The notes under the pieces: generated by a model | Told to the model about the DNA's origin: nothing | Databases searched by the model: none | Seen by the model: only the letters and a program-made list of their open reading frames with translations | Shown here: positions 27,061 to 37,793 of the stretch, in pieces | Numbering within the stretch: position 1 is the first letter of the stretch | Layout: every line of letters begins with the position of its first letter | Program-made: the position numbers and the translations under genes | Origin: Rhizobium croatiense | GTDB taxonomy: Bacteria > Pseudomonadota > Alphaproteobacteria > Rhizobiales > Rhizobiaceae | Direction: 5' to 3' | DNA: 64,000 nt | NCBI RefSeq assembly: GCF_019793465.1 | Contig: NZ_JAILYJ010000003.1 | Span: 248,001-312,000, forward strand

Positions 27061-27166
27061 CGTCATCCTTCGGCCTTGTGCCGAGGATCTGCTACCCCTG
27101 TTGCAGATGCTCGGGACAAGCCCCGAGCATGACGAAAGAGGAGTGGCCGACTTTATCAGCAGTCTG
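27061..27166. repeat. Intergenic palindromic repeat, copy 1 of a 105-bp family
   Basis: The unit begins cgtcatccttcggccttgtg and ends gcatgacgaaagagg plus a flank reading ctttatcagcagtctg. It contains nested hairpins ccttcggc/gccgagg and ctcgggacaagccccgag. A second copy with the same flank is at 33390-33501. It lies between the aldo/keto reductase and the truncated DUF305 gene. Confidence 0.8.
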
Positions 27167-27205
27167 GGAACGCCAGCTCCGCGTTCCCCTTTCGCGAGCG
27201 ATCGA

Positions 27206-27484
27206 CTACTTGCCGCGGGCCTTCAACCAGGCATTCATTTCGGCGATCTCGGCCTCCTGCGCCTTGATCACGGCTTCGGCGAGCTTGCGGATTTCCGGAT
27301 CCTTGCCGTATTGAAGCTCGATCTTCGCCATGTCGACCGCGCCCTGATGGTGCATGCCGCGGACGAAATCCACATCGGCGTCGCCGCTATATTCGATCAT
27401 CATATCCTTATGCATCTTGGCATTCGCCTCAATGAAGGCGTGGCTTGCCGCGTCGTGACTGTCCATCGGCTTGCTCATATCCAT
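27206..27484 (-). pseudogene. DUF305 family protein, truncated and probably decayed
   Basis: The open part encodes about 92 residues containing most of a DUF305 domain ([40 protein letters not shown]). The signal peptide expected for this periplasmic, often copper-linked, family is missing: only about ten residues precede the domain, directly after the neighbouring gene. The core motif, normally RGMIPHHQGA, reads RGMHHQGA, a two-codon deletion. No Shine-Dalgarno sequence precedes ATGs at 27484 or 27478. It may still be translated from the upstream transcript (22-base gap), but it is probably non-functional. Confidence 0.6.
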
Positions 27485-27506
27485 TGGCTTGTCGCGGTCT
27501 GGTGTC

Positions 27507-28256
27507 TCACCATGCGGCAATGACCTTATGCTCGATCCTGTAATCCCGGCTCTCCTCGCCGAGCGGCGCGACCGGCCATGTCCAGGTGGCTTTCGCCGGC
27601 GGCGGCGAGACGCCGTGCAGCAGGTCGGCCTCCTCATGCGTCTTGCCGTTGCGGTCGATGACGGCATAGGCGATGTCGGTCACCAGGCAACTGCGGCAGG
27701 TAAGTCCCGAAAGCCCGGCCAGATGCGCTCCGATCAGCCTTTCCACCGTGTCGGCAGGCATTCCGGCGGCCTCGGCCTCGTAGCGCCGTTTCACGCCCCG
27801 GCCGATCTGCGACAGGAGATTGGCCGAAACCACGAAATCGAGATAGGGCACCGAGCGCAGGAAGCCGAGCGGTTCGGGCTCTCTGCCGGCGGCGAGCGCG
27901 TCATAGCCGGAAAGATCGCGCTCGATCAGCCGGATATTGCGATAGGCCTTGGCCGATAGCCGCACCGAGGCGAGGTGAACGAGGTCGACCAGAACGACGG
28001 TGTCGAAATCGCGGGCCAGTGCCTCGATCGGCACGTCGCGCAGCAGGCCGGAGCCGAGCACGACGGCGGTCCGCTTCTGCCTGAGATCGGCCGTCGCCGC
28101 ACGGATCGCATTGCGGCTCATCTCTTCATGTTCGGCCCAGTCGCGAGCGCAACGCCCGGCCCGCGACCAGAGATTGACGGAATAGCGGATGAACTTTCGA
28201 TGCGCCTTGCCGGTCAGCGGCCATGTCGCGGCATAGAGAAGCGCTTCAGCGATCAT
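27507..28256 (-). CDS. Hypothetical protein with Rossmann-like motif
   Basis: This 249-residue protein has a segment [20 protein letters not shown] followed by a beta-strand [10 protein letters not shown] near residues 66-95. That spacing is the AdoMet-binding pattern of class I methyltransferases, although the glycine-rich loop has only G-S-G. A late histidine-rich and tryptophan-containing end ([20 protein letters not shown]) is not diagnostic. The ATG at 28256 is chosen; a TTG at 28295 is also open. It diverges from hisS. I can only suggest a methyltransferase-like fold. Confidence 0.65.
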   Translation of the reverse strand: MIAEALLYAATWPLTGKAHRKFIRYSVNLWSRAGRCARDWAEHEEMSRNAIRAATADLRQKRTAVVLGSGLLRDVPIEALARDFDTVVLVDLVHLASVRLSAKAYRNIRLIERDLSGYDALAAGREPEPLGFLRSVPYLDFVVSANLLSQIGRGVKRRYEAEAAGMPADTVERLIGAHLAGLSGLTCRSCLVTDIAYAVIDRNGKTHEEADLLHGVSPPPAKATWTWPVAPLGEESRDYRIEHKVIAAW

Positions 28257-28393
28257 GATGCATATCCCGCGTTTCGGATGGATACCCTCGTTCAATCGAT
28301 TCTGGCAGCGACATCAAGACCCCTGCGCCCTTGCCGCTCCCCGCCCGATCGGTTAGGACACCGCCACTGTCACAGTCAGCGGAATTCCCGGAA

Positions 28394-29917
28394 ATGAACG
28401 ACAAGCAGAAGAAACCGCAAAAGCTCAAGGCCCGCCTGCCGCGCGGCTTCGTCGACCGGGCGGCCGGCGATATCCGCGCCGTCAACGAGATGACGGCAAA
28501 GATCCGGGAAGTCTATGAGCATTATGGTTTCGACCCCGTGGAAACGCCGCTGTTCGAATATACCGATGCGCTCGGCAAGTTCCTGCCCGACAGCGACCGG
28601 CCGAACGAGGGCGTCTTCTCGCTGCAGGACGACGACGAGCAGTGGATGTCGCTGCGTTACGACCTGACGGCGCCGCTTGCCCGCCATGTCGCCGAGAATT
28701 TCAACGAGATCCAGCTTCCCTATCGCACCTATCGCGCCGGCTACGTCTTCCGCAACGAGAAGCCAGGCCCCGGCCGCTTCCGCCAGTTCATGCAGTTTGA
28801 TGCCGATACCGTCGGCGCGCCGGGCGTTCAGGCCGATGCCGAAATGTGCATGATGATGGCCGATACGCTTGAAGCCCTCGGCATCAAGCGCGGCGACTAC
28901 GTCATCCGCGTCAACAACCGCAAGGTCTTGGACGGCGTGCTCGAGGCGATCGGCCTCGGCGGCGACGACAAAGCGGGCCAGCGGCTGAACGTGCTGCGCG
29001 CCATCGACAAGCTCGACAAGTTCGGCCCGCAAGGTGTGGCCCTGCTGCTCGGCCCCGGCCGCAAGGATGAATCCGGCGACTTCACCAAGGGCGCCGGCCT
29101 CGACCAGGCGCAGATCGACAAGGTGCTGTTCTTCGTCGGCATCAAGGACTATGCCGAAAGCGCCGCGCGCCTCGCCGATCTCGTTGCCGGAACGTCGAAG
29201 GGCGGCGAAGGCGTTGAAGAACTGAATTTCATCGGCGCGCTGGTTAAGAGCGCCGGCTATCAGTCCGACCGCATCAAGATCGATCCCTCGGTCGTGCGCG
29301 GCCTCGAATATTATACCGGCCCGGTCTATGAGGCCGAGCTGAGCTTCGACGTCACCAACGAGAAGGGCGAGAAGGTCGTCTTCGGTTCGGTCGGCGGCGG
29401 CGGCCGTTATGACGGCCTGGTCTCGCGTTTCATGGGCCAGCCGGTTCCGGCGACGGGCTTTTCGATCGGCGTCTCCAGGCTGATGACGGCGCTGAAGAAC
29501 CTCGGCAAGCTCGGCGCCAGCGAAGTGATCGAGCCGGTGCTGGTGACCGTCATGGACGGGGATGTCGAGGCGATGGGCCGCTATCAGAAGATGACCCAGA
29601 AACTGCGCGCCGCCGGCATCCGCGCCGAGATGTTTCAGGGCAACTGGAAGAAATTCGGCAACCAGCTGAAATACGCCGATCGCCGCGGCTGCCCCGTCGC
29701 CATCATCCAGGGCGGCGACGAACGCGCAACCGGGGTCGTCCAGATCAAGGATCTGATCGAGGGCAAACGGCTTTCCGGCGAGATCGAGGACAATGCCAGC
29801 TGGCGCGAAGCCCGCGTGGCGCAGGAAACGGTCCTGGAGGCCGACCTCGTCGCCAAGGTGAGGGAGATTCTTGCGGCGCAGGCGGAAGATCGGAAGAGGG
29901 CGGGCGATGCGCAATAA
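28394..29917 (+). CDS. hisS: Histidyl-tRNA synthetase
   Basis: This 507-residue class II synthetase charges tRNA-His. Motif 2 is visible as [20 protein letters not shown] near residue 118. The histidine-specific segments [11 protein letters not shown] (about 300) and [12 protein letters not shown] (about 335) follow, and the anticodon-binding domain fills the last 110 residues. A 22-residue basic lead ([16 protein letters not shown]) precedes the catalytic core. It is longer than the enterobacterial enzyme but normal for Rhizobiales. hisZ and hisG follow on the same strand, which links histidine synthesis and use. Confidence 0.97.
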   Translation: MNDKQKKPQKLKARLPRGFVDRAAGDIRAVNEMTAKIREVYEHYGFDPVETPLFEYTDALGKFLPDSDRPNEGVFSLQDDDEQWMSLRYDLTAPLARHVAENFNEIQLPYRTYRAGYVFRNEKPGPGRFRQFMQFDADTVGAPGVQADAEMCMMMADTLEALGIKRGDYVIRVNNRKVLDGVLEAIGLGGDDKAGQRLNVLRAIDKLDKFGPQGVALLLGPGRKDESGDFTKGAGLDQAQIDKVLFFVGIKDYAESAARLADLVAGTSKGGEGVEELNFIGALVKSAGYQSDRIKIDPSVVRGLEYYTGPVYEAELSFDVTNEKGEKVVFGSVGGGGRYDGLVSRFMGQPVPATGFSIGVSRLMTALKNLGKLGASEVIEPVLVTVMDGDVEAMGRYQKMTQKLRAAGIRAEMFQGNWKKFGNQLKYADRRGCPVAIIQGGDERATGVVQIKDLIEGKRLSGEIEDNASWREARVAQETVLEADLVAKVREILAAQAEDRKRAGDAQ

Positions 29918-29918
29918 A

Positions 29919-30070
29919 CCCTTCCCCAACCCCTCCCCACAGGGGGGAGGGGCTTCAAGTGGCGCCCCTGTGCCCAGCTCGAGGTTCGCTTCGCCGACGC
30001 CGCTCTCGATTTATATCGACGCTGGCCGCCGGTTAGTCCCTCCCCCTTGTGGGGAGGGGTTGGGGAGGGG
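29919..30070. repeat. Inverted palindrome pair between hisS and hisZ
   Basis: The left arm, starting cccttccccaacccctcccc at 29919, and the right arm, ending ggggaggggttggggagggg at about 30070, are near-perfect reverse complements over about 30 bases. About 90 bases lie between. It begins 2 bases after the hisS stop and ends 22 bases before the hisZ start. This is a REP-like family different from the one in the glc operon. Confidence 0.85.
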
Positions 30071-30091
30071 ACTTTTCCCAGGAGCTACACC

Positions 30092-31213
30092 ATGCCCCTG
30101 ATCAACCTCCCCGAATTCTCCGCCGAGCTGCTTGCCGAGTTCGACGCCCGCAAGGCCGAGCGCGTCGATACGCCTGTCATTCAGCCGGCCGAGCCTTTCC
30201 TCGATATCGCCGGCGAGGATCTGCGCCGCCGCATCTTCATGACCGAGAGTGAGACCGGCGCCAGCCTTTGCCTGCGTCCCGAATTCACCATCCCCGTCTG
30301 TCTGCGCCACATCGAGACGGCGACCGGCACGCCGAAGCGTTACGCCTATCTCGGCGAGGTCTTCCGCCAGCGCCGCGACGGCGCCAATGAATTCTACCAG
30401 GCCGGCATCGAGGATCTCGGCGATATCAACATACCGAGCGCTGACGCCCGCGCCATCGGCGATGCCACCGGCATTCTTGCCCGCCTGCTGCCGGGCCGGC
30501 GCCTGTCGGTGACATTAGGCGACCAGGCGGTATTCGAGGCGGTCGTTCAGGCGCTCGGCCTGCCGCTCGGCTGGCAGAAGCGGCTGATCCATGCCTTCGG
30601 CAACATGACGCAGCTGGAAGCGCTGCTGGGCGGTCTCGTCAGCCCGCAATTCGTCACCGGCCTCGACGACGATATCGCAAGGCTTGTCGCATCAGGCGAC
30701 GAGCAGGCGCTGGTCGCCCATCTCGAGCAGGAAATGCAGGCGACGGGCTATTCGACCAAAGACAGCCGCTCGCCGCTGGAGATTGCCCGGCGGCTCAAGG
30801 AAAAGCTCATTCTGTCGGAGACGCGCCTCGACGATGCTGCCTTCCATGTGCTGGAAGAGTTTTTGTCGCTCGACGTCCCGCTCGTCAATGCTTCCGCGGC
30901 GCTGGCCGGCTTTGCCGATGCCGCCGGCTTGAAGCTTGGCAATGCACTGTCCCGTTTCAACGGTCGCGTCGGCGCCCTTGCGGATGCCGGCGTCGATCTG
31001 TCCTGCCTGGATTATCGCGCCGCCTTCGGACGGCCGCTCGATTACTACACCGGTCTCGTCTTCGAGGTGACGGTTGAAGGCTCGAGCGCAGTTCTGGCGG
31101 GCGGCGGCCGCTTCGATAAGCTCCTGACCTTCCTCGGCGCGACGGACCGCATTCCGGCCGTCGGCTTCTCCTTCTGGCTCGACCGCATCGAAACCGAAAG
31201 GGCAGCCGCATGA
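30092..31213 (+). CDS. hisZ: ATP phosphoribosyltransferase regulatory subunit HisZ
   Basis: This 373-residue paralogue of class II HisS lacks the anticodon-binding domain. It keeps motif-2-like [20 protein letters not shown] (about residues 85-105), LDYYTG-type segments ([15 protein letters not shown], about 310) and the GGGRFDKLL loop. HisZ partners short HisG and confers allosteric inhibition by histidine in histidine biosynthesis. AGGAG lies 7 bases before the ATG. Its last codon overlaps the hisG start (ATGA). Confidence 0.96.
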   Translation: MPLINLPEFSAELLAEFDARKAERVDTPVIQPAEPFLDIAGEDLRRRIFMTESETGASLCLRPEFTIPVCLRHIETATGTPKRYAYLGEVFRQRRDGANEFYQAGIEDLGDINIPSADARAIGDATGILARLLPGRRLSVTLGDQAVFEAVVQALGLPLGWQKRLIHAFGNMTQLEALLGGLVSPQFVTGLDDDIARLVASGDEQALVAHLEQEMQATGYSTKDSRSPLEIARRLKEKLILSETRLDDAAFHVLEEFLSLDVPLVNASAALAGFADAAGLKLGNALSRFNGRVGALADAGVDLSCLDYRAAFGRPLDYYTGLVFEVTVEGSSAVLAGGGRFDKLLTFLGATDRIPAVGFSFWLDRIETERAAA

Positions 31214-31905
31214 CCATTACCATCGCGCTTCCCTCCAAGGGCCGGATGAAGGACGACGCTTCGGCGATCTTCGAACGTGCCGGCATGACGATTACGGCCG
31301 TCGGCAACGACCGCTCCTACCGCGGCCGGGTCGAGGGCTGGGACGATGTGGAGGTCGCCTTCCTCTCGGCCTCCGAAATCTCCCGCGAGCTTGGCAACGG
31401 CACCGTCGATTTCGGCGTCACCGGCGAGGACCTGATGCGGGAAGGTTTTGCCGAGGTCGACAAACGCGTCGAGTTCTGCGCCCGCCTCGGCTTCGGCCAT
31501 GCCGATGTCGTCGTCGCGGTGCCGGAGATCTGGCTGGATGTCGAGACCATGGCCGATCTCGGCGACGTCGCCGCCGATTTCCGCGCCCGCCACGGCCGTC
31601 GCCTTGCCATCGCCACCAAATATTGGCGCCTGACCCAGCAGTTCTTTTCGAGCCAGCACGGCATCCAGCTTTATCGCATCGTCGAGAGCCTCGGCGCCAC
31701 CGAGGGCGCTCCGGCCGCCGGCTCGGCCGATATCATCGTCGATATCACCTCCACCGGCTCGACCCTGCGCGCCAACCATCTGAAGGTGCTTCAGGACGGC
31801 GTCATCCTGCATTCGCAGGCCTGCCTTGTGCGCGCCCGCAAGGAAAGCCATGCCGACGAACCAGTCGTGCAGGCGATTATCGAAGCGGTGCGCGCCGCCC
31901 TCTGA
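31210..31905 (+). CDS. hisG: ATP phosphoribosyltransferase, short form
   Basis: This 231-residue catalytic subunit of the first step of histidine biosynthesis joins ATP and PRPP. It is the short form that lacks the C-terminal regulatory domain and therefore needs HisZ, whose gene overlaps it by 4 bases. The signature DFGVTGEDL lies near residue 68 and the PRPP-binding loop [17 protein letters not shown] near 177. It is the last gene of hisS-hisZ-hisG. Confidence 0.97.
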   Translation: MTITIALPSKGRMKDDASAIFERAGMTITAVGNDRSYRGRVEGWDDVEVAFLSASEISRELGNGTVDFGVTGEDLMREGFAEVDKRVEFCARLGFGHADVVVAVPEIWLDVETMADLGDVAADFRARHGRRLAIATKYWRLTQQFFSSQHGIQLYRIVESLGATEGAPAAGSADIIVDITSTGSTLRANHLKVLQDGVILHSQACLVRARKESHADEPVVQAIIEAVRAAL

Positions 31906-31928
31906 TCTCCGCCAGCAATGCACAAGAA

Positions 31929-31958
31929 AACCCGCCGTCAATTCAATGACGGCGGGTT
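31929..31958 (-). terminator. Bidirectional terminator between hisG and doxX
   Basis: Perfect 12-bp arms, aacccgccgtca and tgacggcgggtt, enclose 6 bases. On the minus strand the stem is followed by TTTTCTTG, so it clearly serves the DoxX gene, whose stop is 29 bases away. The plus-strand tail lacks a T run, so hisG termination here is less certain. Confidence 0.8.
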
Positions 31959-31986
31959 CTGCATGTCTGGGAGGATGTCTGCTGGA

Positions 31987-32400
31987 TCAGGCAGCCGCAT
32001 AGGCGCCGCGGCGGGCGTCAATCGAATAGGCACCGGCACCGACGGTTGCGAGCAATATATACGCACCGGCAAGCGTGATGTTCTTCATGACCATGATCTG
32101 GTTGAGAATATTCACGAGTTCCGCGCCACTTGCGTAGGGCAGATGGAAGGCAACGGCCGTGAAGACACAGAAGACTGCGAGCAGCCAGCCGGCAATGCGG
32201 ACCTGGAAGCCTGTGAGAACCGCAAGGCCGGCGAGCAGTTCGAAAAGGCCTGCGACATAGGCCAGCAGAGTTGCTGCCGGCAGGCCGGCACCGGCGATCA
32301 TGCCCGCAGTACCGGCAGGATCGGTTAGCTTCATGAAGCCGGAAAGGACGAACATGAAAGACAGAAGAATGCGGGCAATCAGGATAAAGGCGTTCGACAT
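31987..32400 (-). CDS. DoxX family membrane protein
   Basis: This 137-residue protein has four membrane helices. The N-terminal pattern ARILLSFMFVLSGFMKLTDP and the central FELLAGLAVLTGF are typical of the DoxX/YphA family, whose members act in thiol redox or sulfur-linked membrane complexes in some bacteria. The function here is unknown. It diverges from the glutathione S-transferase gene with about 200 bases between the starts, which gives a modest contextual link to redox stress. Confidence 0.9.
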   Translation of the reverse strand: MSNAFILIARILLSFMFVLSGFMKLTDPAGTAGMIAGAGLPAATLLAYVAGLFELLAGLAVLTGFQVRIAGWLLAVFCVFTAVAFHLPYASGAELVNILNQIMVMKNITLAGAYILLATVGAGAYSIDARRGAYAAA

Positions 32401-32600
32401 GGATGTTGCTCCGTTGAATGGCTCTGGAGATCTTGGTGCCCCCGGGCACGCTGTGGATCTCTGATATCCCTATCTCGCCTATTTCCTTCGTTATGCAAAG
32501 GTAGACGGAAGGGGACACTTCGTTCAATAATATGAAACGATGCCTCGCTTGCTTTTCCAGAGCCTCGTCTCCTATGGTCGGCCCCCACATGGAGACTCCG

Positions 32601-33311
32601 ATGGCAGATCTGTCCGCATTTCCGATCACGACCCGCTGGCCGGCGCAAAACCCCGACATTATCCAGCTCTATTCGCTGCAGACGCCGAACGGCGTGAAGG
32701 TATCCGTCGCCCTCGAAGAGCTCGGTCTCGACTATGAGCCGCATTATATTTCCTTCGACGCCAACGAACAGAAGTCACCGGAATTTGAATCTCTCAATCC
32801 GAACGGCCGCATTCCGGCGATCATCGATCCGAACGGGCCGGGCGGCAAGCCGATCGGCCTTTTCGAATCCGGCGCCATCCTGCTCTATCTCGCGGAGAAG
32901 ACCGGCAAGCTCATCCCCGCGGATGCCGTCGGCCGCTACGAATGCATTCAGTGGGTGTTTTTCCAGATGGCCGGCATCGGCCCGATGTTCGGCCAGTTCG
33001 GCCATTTCTACAAATTCGCCGCCGACAAGGTCGCCAATAATTCCTATCCGGTGGAACGCTATCGCGACGAATCCAAACGGTTGCTCGGCGTGCTCGAAGG
33101 CCGGCTGAAGGGGCGGCAGTGGATCATGGGCGATCAGTATACGATCGCCGACATCACCACCTTCACCTGGGTCCGCGGCGCCGATATCTTCTATGGCGGC
33201 CGCGAGGTCCTCGACTATGCGAGTTTCCCGGCCGTTTCCGATTGGCTGGAACGCTGCATCGCCCGTCCGGCCAGCGCCAGGGGCCTCAATATTCCGGTCA
33301 AGCCGGAGTAG
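32601..33311 (+). CDS. Glutathione S-transferase family protein, YghU/YfcG-like
   Basis: This 236-residue protein has an N-terminal thioredoxin fold (IQLYSLQTPNGVKVSVALEE) and a helical C-terminal domain (QYTIADITTFTWVRGADIF). The segment SLQTPNG and the LNPNGRIPAIIDP and FESGAILLYLAEKTG contacts are those of the nu-class GSTs, which reduce disulfides with glutathione through a Thr/Asn site rather than Cys or Tyr. The ATG at 32601 is used because GGAG lies 6 bases before it; the frame is open further upstream. Glutathione would come from gshA in this window. Confidence 0.92.
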   Translation: MADLSAFPITTRWPAQNPDIIQLYSLQTPNGVKVSVALEELGLDYEPHYISFDANEQKSPEFESLNPNGRIPAIIDPNGPGGKPIGLFESGAILLYLAEKTGKLIPADAVGRYECIQWVFFQMAGIGPMFGQFGHFYKFAADKVANNSYPVERYRDESKRLLGVLEGRLKGRQWIMGDQYTIADITTFTWVRGADIFYGGREVLDYASFPAVSDWLERCIARPASARGLNIPVKPE

Positions 33312-33389
33312 CTGACGGTTCCGGAAAGCGCAGAGGCCGCTCTCGGGAGCGGCCTCAAACTATATGCCAACGCGGCTTCCCCCCGCCAA

Positions 33390-33501
33390 CGTCATCTTCG
33401 GCCTTGTGCCGAGGATCTGCTGCCCTATCGGCCCGAGGCAGATACTCGGGACAAGCCCGAGTATGACGAAAGAGAAGTTGGCCGGCTTTTTCAGCAGTCT
33501 G
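33390..33501. repeat. Intergenic palindromic repeat, copy 2 of a 105-bp family
   Basis: This copy matches 27061-27166 closely in the same orientation, including the cggccttgtgccgaggatct core, the cgggacaagcccgag hairpin, the gacgaaagag end and a flank cttttcagcagtctg-like sequence. The middle differs, with gaggcagata here and gttgcagatg there. It follows the GST gene. Confidence 0.8.
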
Positions 33502-33540
33502 ACCACTTTCAGCGGAGACCGTTATTTCGCCCGCCGGCCT

Positions 33541-33987
33541 CTATTGCCGGTTGGTGATCTGCCTTGCGCCTTCAAGCTTGAAGCGCGGAAAGACGAAGAC
33601 GCCGGCCAGGCTGCCGCTGTATTTCTCCTCGAGCCCGTTTGACTCGCCCATGCAGAACAGCGGCTGGCGCAAGCCGTTTGGCATGATGATCGTCGTCGAA
33701 AAGCAGAAGGAGGAGCAATGTGTTGCCGCCTGTTCGAACAGTTCCAGCACATGACTGCGATCTCCGGAATCATAGCATCGTATCAGGTTGAGCAGTCCGC
33801 ATTCCTCTGCAGAGAGGCCGTGCAACATGGCGCTCCACTTGCCGAGACGGAGCACGCCGCTCGACAGATCCCCGGTCCAGCTTTCGGAAACGGAAAACTG
33901 CGCCAGCATCTCGTGCAGTTGATTGTTGTCGTTCATCGAGCCGGGCAGCAACGGCACGGCTGCATTGGCTTTGGCAATCTTGAACAC
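33541..33987 (-). CDS. Small PAS-like protein
   Basis: This 148-residue protein has no signal peptide. The segment WTGDLSSGVLRLGKWSAMLHG, then SGDRSHVLELFEQAATHCSS and a C-terminal sheet, resembles the order of a PAS_3-type sensory domain (glycine/tryptophan start, DR-H-x3-F-x2-A). It has no output domain. A GTG start is chosen because GAGGGA lies 6 bases before it and no other start has such support; an ATG at 33936 would shorten it by 17 residues. A signalling role is only an inference. Confidence 0.65.
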   Translation of the reverse strand: MFKIAKANAAVPLLPGSMNDNNQLHEMLAQFSVSESWTGDLSSGVLRLGKWSAMLHGLSAEECGLLNLIRCYDSGDRSHVLELFEQAATHCSSFCFSTTIIMPNGLRQPLFCMGESNGLEEKYSGSLAGVFVFPRFKLEGARQITNRQ

Positions 33988-34520
33988 GGGCGTTCCCTCG
34001 TTCGCATGCGGCTCCTCCGCCGCAGGCTCGGCAAACACTAGACACAGGCTTAGGCAGCAGCGGGCATAATGCCCGCGCCCATACCGGCGATCATTGCCAG
34101 CGGCCATCCGAGCCTCCGAACCGGAGCCCTTCGAAACCGACTATTCTGGCATCGCCTTCCCGCGCTCGTCTGACAGCGAAAATGATCGCCGGGCGCGCTT
34201 CAATTGCAGCGCGGATTTATAGGGGCTTTTGCACAAACGGCAACGGCTTTTTAAGGGGCGTTCGCATCGAGATCCTTTGCCGAAGATGTCGGATCTGCGC
34301 GCTGTTGGCGAGAATGGAGGCCAATTTTCAGCGCTTTTCCCCCGTTTCACCCCACTTGGCGGGAGATATATCGCAGCAAGACGACGATCTCCCGCAGGTT
34401 GCGTGGAGAGAAAAACAAGCAGGGGCGCAAGCCTCGGGAAAGCTTGGCCCGCCGGCAAATGCGATGCACGGCACAAAATCGCGCGCAACGGATCGAATCG
34501 TTTCGAGCAAGCTCGCGGCA
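33988..34520. other. Gene-free region between a PAS-like gene and groEL
   Basis: No coding sequence can be supported here. It probably holds the promoter of the PAS-like gene at its left end. One perfect 9-bp inverted repeat, gcgggagat at 34359-34367 and atctcccgc at 34387-34395 with a 19-base loop, is visible but is not followed by a T run. A small RNA cannot be excluded. Confidence 0.4.
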
Positions 34521-34550
34521 AAGAAAAAGGGCGACCCGAGGGCCGCCCTT
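34521..34550 (-). terminator. Rho-independent terminator of groESL
   Basis: Minus-strand stem aagggcg/cgccctt with a short inner ccct/aggg-like pairing is followed by TTTCTTT. It lies about 40 bases after the groEL stop. Confidence 0.85.
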
Positions 34551-34589
34551 CCTGTTCCGGATGCCGGAATGAGTGCAGGCTTTCGCCTA

Positions 34590-36272
<1,683 letters not shown>

Positions 36273-36298
36273 TCATTTCGGGAAAGCGGATCGGCCAA

Positions 36299-36595
36299 TC
36301 AGCCGATGATGCCCATGATGTCGGCTTCCTTCATGATCAGAAGGTCTTCGCCGTTGATCTTGACTTCGGTGCCGGACCACTTGCCGAACAGTACGCGGTC
36401 GCCAGCCTTGACGTCGAGTGCGACGACCTTGCCGGACTCGTCACGAGCGCCGGAACCGACGGCGACGATTTCGCCTTCCTGCGGCTTTTCCTTGGCGGTG
36501 TCGGGAATGATGATCCCGCCCTTGGTCTTCTCTTCGGACTCGACGCGACGAACGACGACGCGGTCGTGAAGCGGACGGAAATTGGTGCTTGCCAT
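36299..36595 (-). CDS. groES: Co-chaperonin GroES (Cpn10)
   Basis: This 98-residue protein caps the GroEL ring. The start [20 protein letters not shown] contains the signature of the Cpn10 family, followed by the mobile loop with [10 protein letters not shown] and the roof segment. GAGGGAT lies before the ATG. It is the first gene of the groESL operon and is preceded by CIRCE. Confidence 0.99.
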   Translation of the reverse strand: MASTNFRPLHDRVVVRRVESEEKTKGGIIIPDTAKEKPQEGEIVAVGSGARDESGKVVALDVKAGDRVLFGKWSGTEVKINGEDLLIMKEADIMGIIG

Positions 36596-36653
36596 TGTCT
36601 AATCCCTCGATCGAATGACATTCGCGGGCCGGAGCGGCCCACATGGATAGGTG

Positions 36654-36680
36654 TTAGCACTCCCTTGCGGTGAGTGCTAG
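36654..36680. promoter_or_regulatory. CIRCE operator (HrcA binding site)
   Basis: The inverted repeat TTAGCACTC-N9-GAGTGCTAG matches the CIRCE consensus at all but one terminal base. It lies 59 bases upstream of groES, where HrcA represses groESL outside heat stress. Confidence 0.96.
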
Positions 36681-36688
36681 CGACGTGC

Positions 36689-36716
36689 ATTTAGGGATGG
36701 CTCCGAAAGGAGTCAA
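36689..36716 (-). promoter_or_regulatory. Likely groESL promoter
   Basis: On the minus strand TTGACT (36711-36716) and TAAATG (36689-36694) lie 16 bases apart and fit vegetative -35 and -10 elements. The -10 box is just upstream of CIRCE, so the operator covers the start region. Confidence 0.5.
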
Positions 36717-36930
36717 TGAGAGCAATCACGAATTTTTGTGCCGGAATTGTGAAGAGACCGGAGAAATGCCGGAGATTTCCGCCGAACCCTCTGCCGCGGC
36801 CGAGCCCTGCCGATCACGCGCCGGATTGTCGCGACAGGGCTTTGCGGTGGCCGATAGCGAAGAAAATGCCTTGCCATCGTCCTGCGCCTTTGCAATGTCA
36901 CCGGTGACTGCAGCAACTCGGGATATTGGA

Positions 36931-37779
36931 ATGGCCAAGCGGATAGAAACCTTCTCTGAGATCACCGATCGCTATGATGTGGTGCTCTGTGATGTCTGGG
37001 GCGTCGTTCACAATGGCGTCGATCCGTTCCCCAAGGCTGCCGCTGCCCTTCAGGCCGCCCGCGAGAGCGGCCTCGCCGTCGTCCTCATTACCAACTCGCC
37101 GCGGCTTTCGTGGCAGGTCGTCGAGCAGCTGCGTCATATCGGCGTGCCCGACAGCGCCTATGACAGGATCGTCACCTCGGGCGACGTCACGCGCGGGTTG
37201 ATTTCCGAGGGGCCGAAGACGGTCTTTCTGCTCGGCCCCGAGCGCGACAAGGCGCTGCTTGAAGGCATCGGCGTCGAGCGGGTGCCGGCCGGCGAAGCGC
37301 AATCGCTCGTCTGCACCGGCTTTTTCGACGATGAGACCGAGAAGCCGGAAGATTACACCGACATGCTGCTGGATTTTCAGGCACGCGAGGTGCCGATGAT
37401 CTGCGCCAATCCCGACCTCGTCGTCGAGCGCGGCCATCGCATCATTCCCTGCGCCGGCGCCATGGCCGCCTACTACGAGCAGCTCGGCGGCAAAACCCGC
37501 ATCGCCGGCAAACCGCACCGGCCGATTTACGAGGCGACGCTGGCCGCTGCCCGCGAACTTCGCGGTGATGTCCCCGCCGAGCGCGTGCTGGCGATCGGCG
37601 ACGGCATGCCGACCGATGTCCGCGGCGCCTTGAATTTTGGCCTCGACCTTCTCTACATCAGCGGCGGGATACACGCCAAGGAATACACCTTGAACGGCCA
37701 AACCGACGAGGCAATCCTCAACGCCTATCTCGAACGGGAAAACGCCGCGCCGAAGTGGTGGATGCCGCGCCTTGCATAA
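36931..37779 (+). CDS. HAD-superfamily class IIA hydrolase (alphaproteobacterial TIGR01459 type)
   Basis: This 282-residue protein carries motif 1 VVLCDVWGVVHNG near residue 17, motif 2 VLITNSPR near 54 and motif 3 AIGDGMPTDVRGALN near 221. The nucleophile Asp is kept, but the usual second Asp of motif 1 is Trp-Gly here, as in NagD-like class IIA members. The end EYTLNGQTDEAILNAYLERENAAPKWWMPRLA is characteristic of a family found beside ribF in alphaproteobacteria. It ends 14 bases before ribF, so they are probably an operon, and a role with a flavin- or sugar-phosphate is possible. Confidence 0.9.
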   Translation: MAKRIETFSEITDRYDVVLCDVWGVVHNGVDPFPKAAAALQAARESGLAVVLITNSPRLSWQVVEQLRHIGVPDSAYDRIVTSGDVTRGLISEGPKTVFLLGPERDKALLEGIGVERVPAGEAQSLVCTGFFDDETEKPEDYTDMLLDFQAREVPMICANPDLVVERGHRIIPCAGAMAAYYEQLGGKTRIAGKPHRPIYEATLAAARELRGDVPAERVLAIGDGMPTDVRGALNFGLDLLYISGGIHAKEYTLNGQTDEAILNAYLERENAAPKWWMPRLA

Positions 37780-37793
37780 AGAGAAGCCAGCCG

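Noticed and set aside
34359..34395. Inverted repeat gcgggagat/atctcccgc read as a small RNA or terminator
   Set aside because: There is no T run, no promoter-like sequence that I can support, and a 9-bp stem with a long loop is weak evidence alone.
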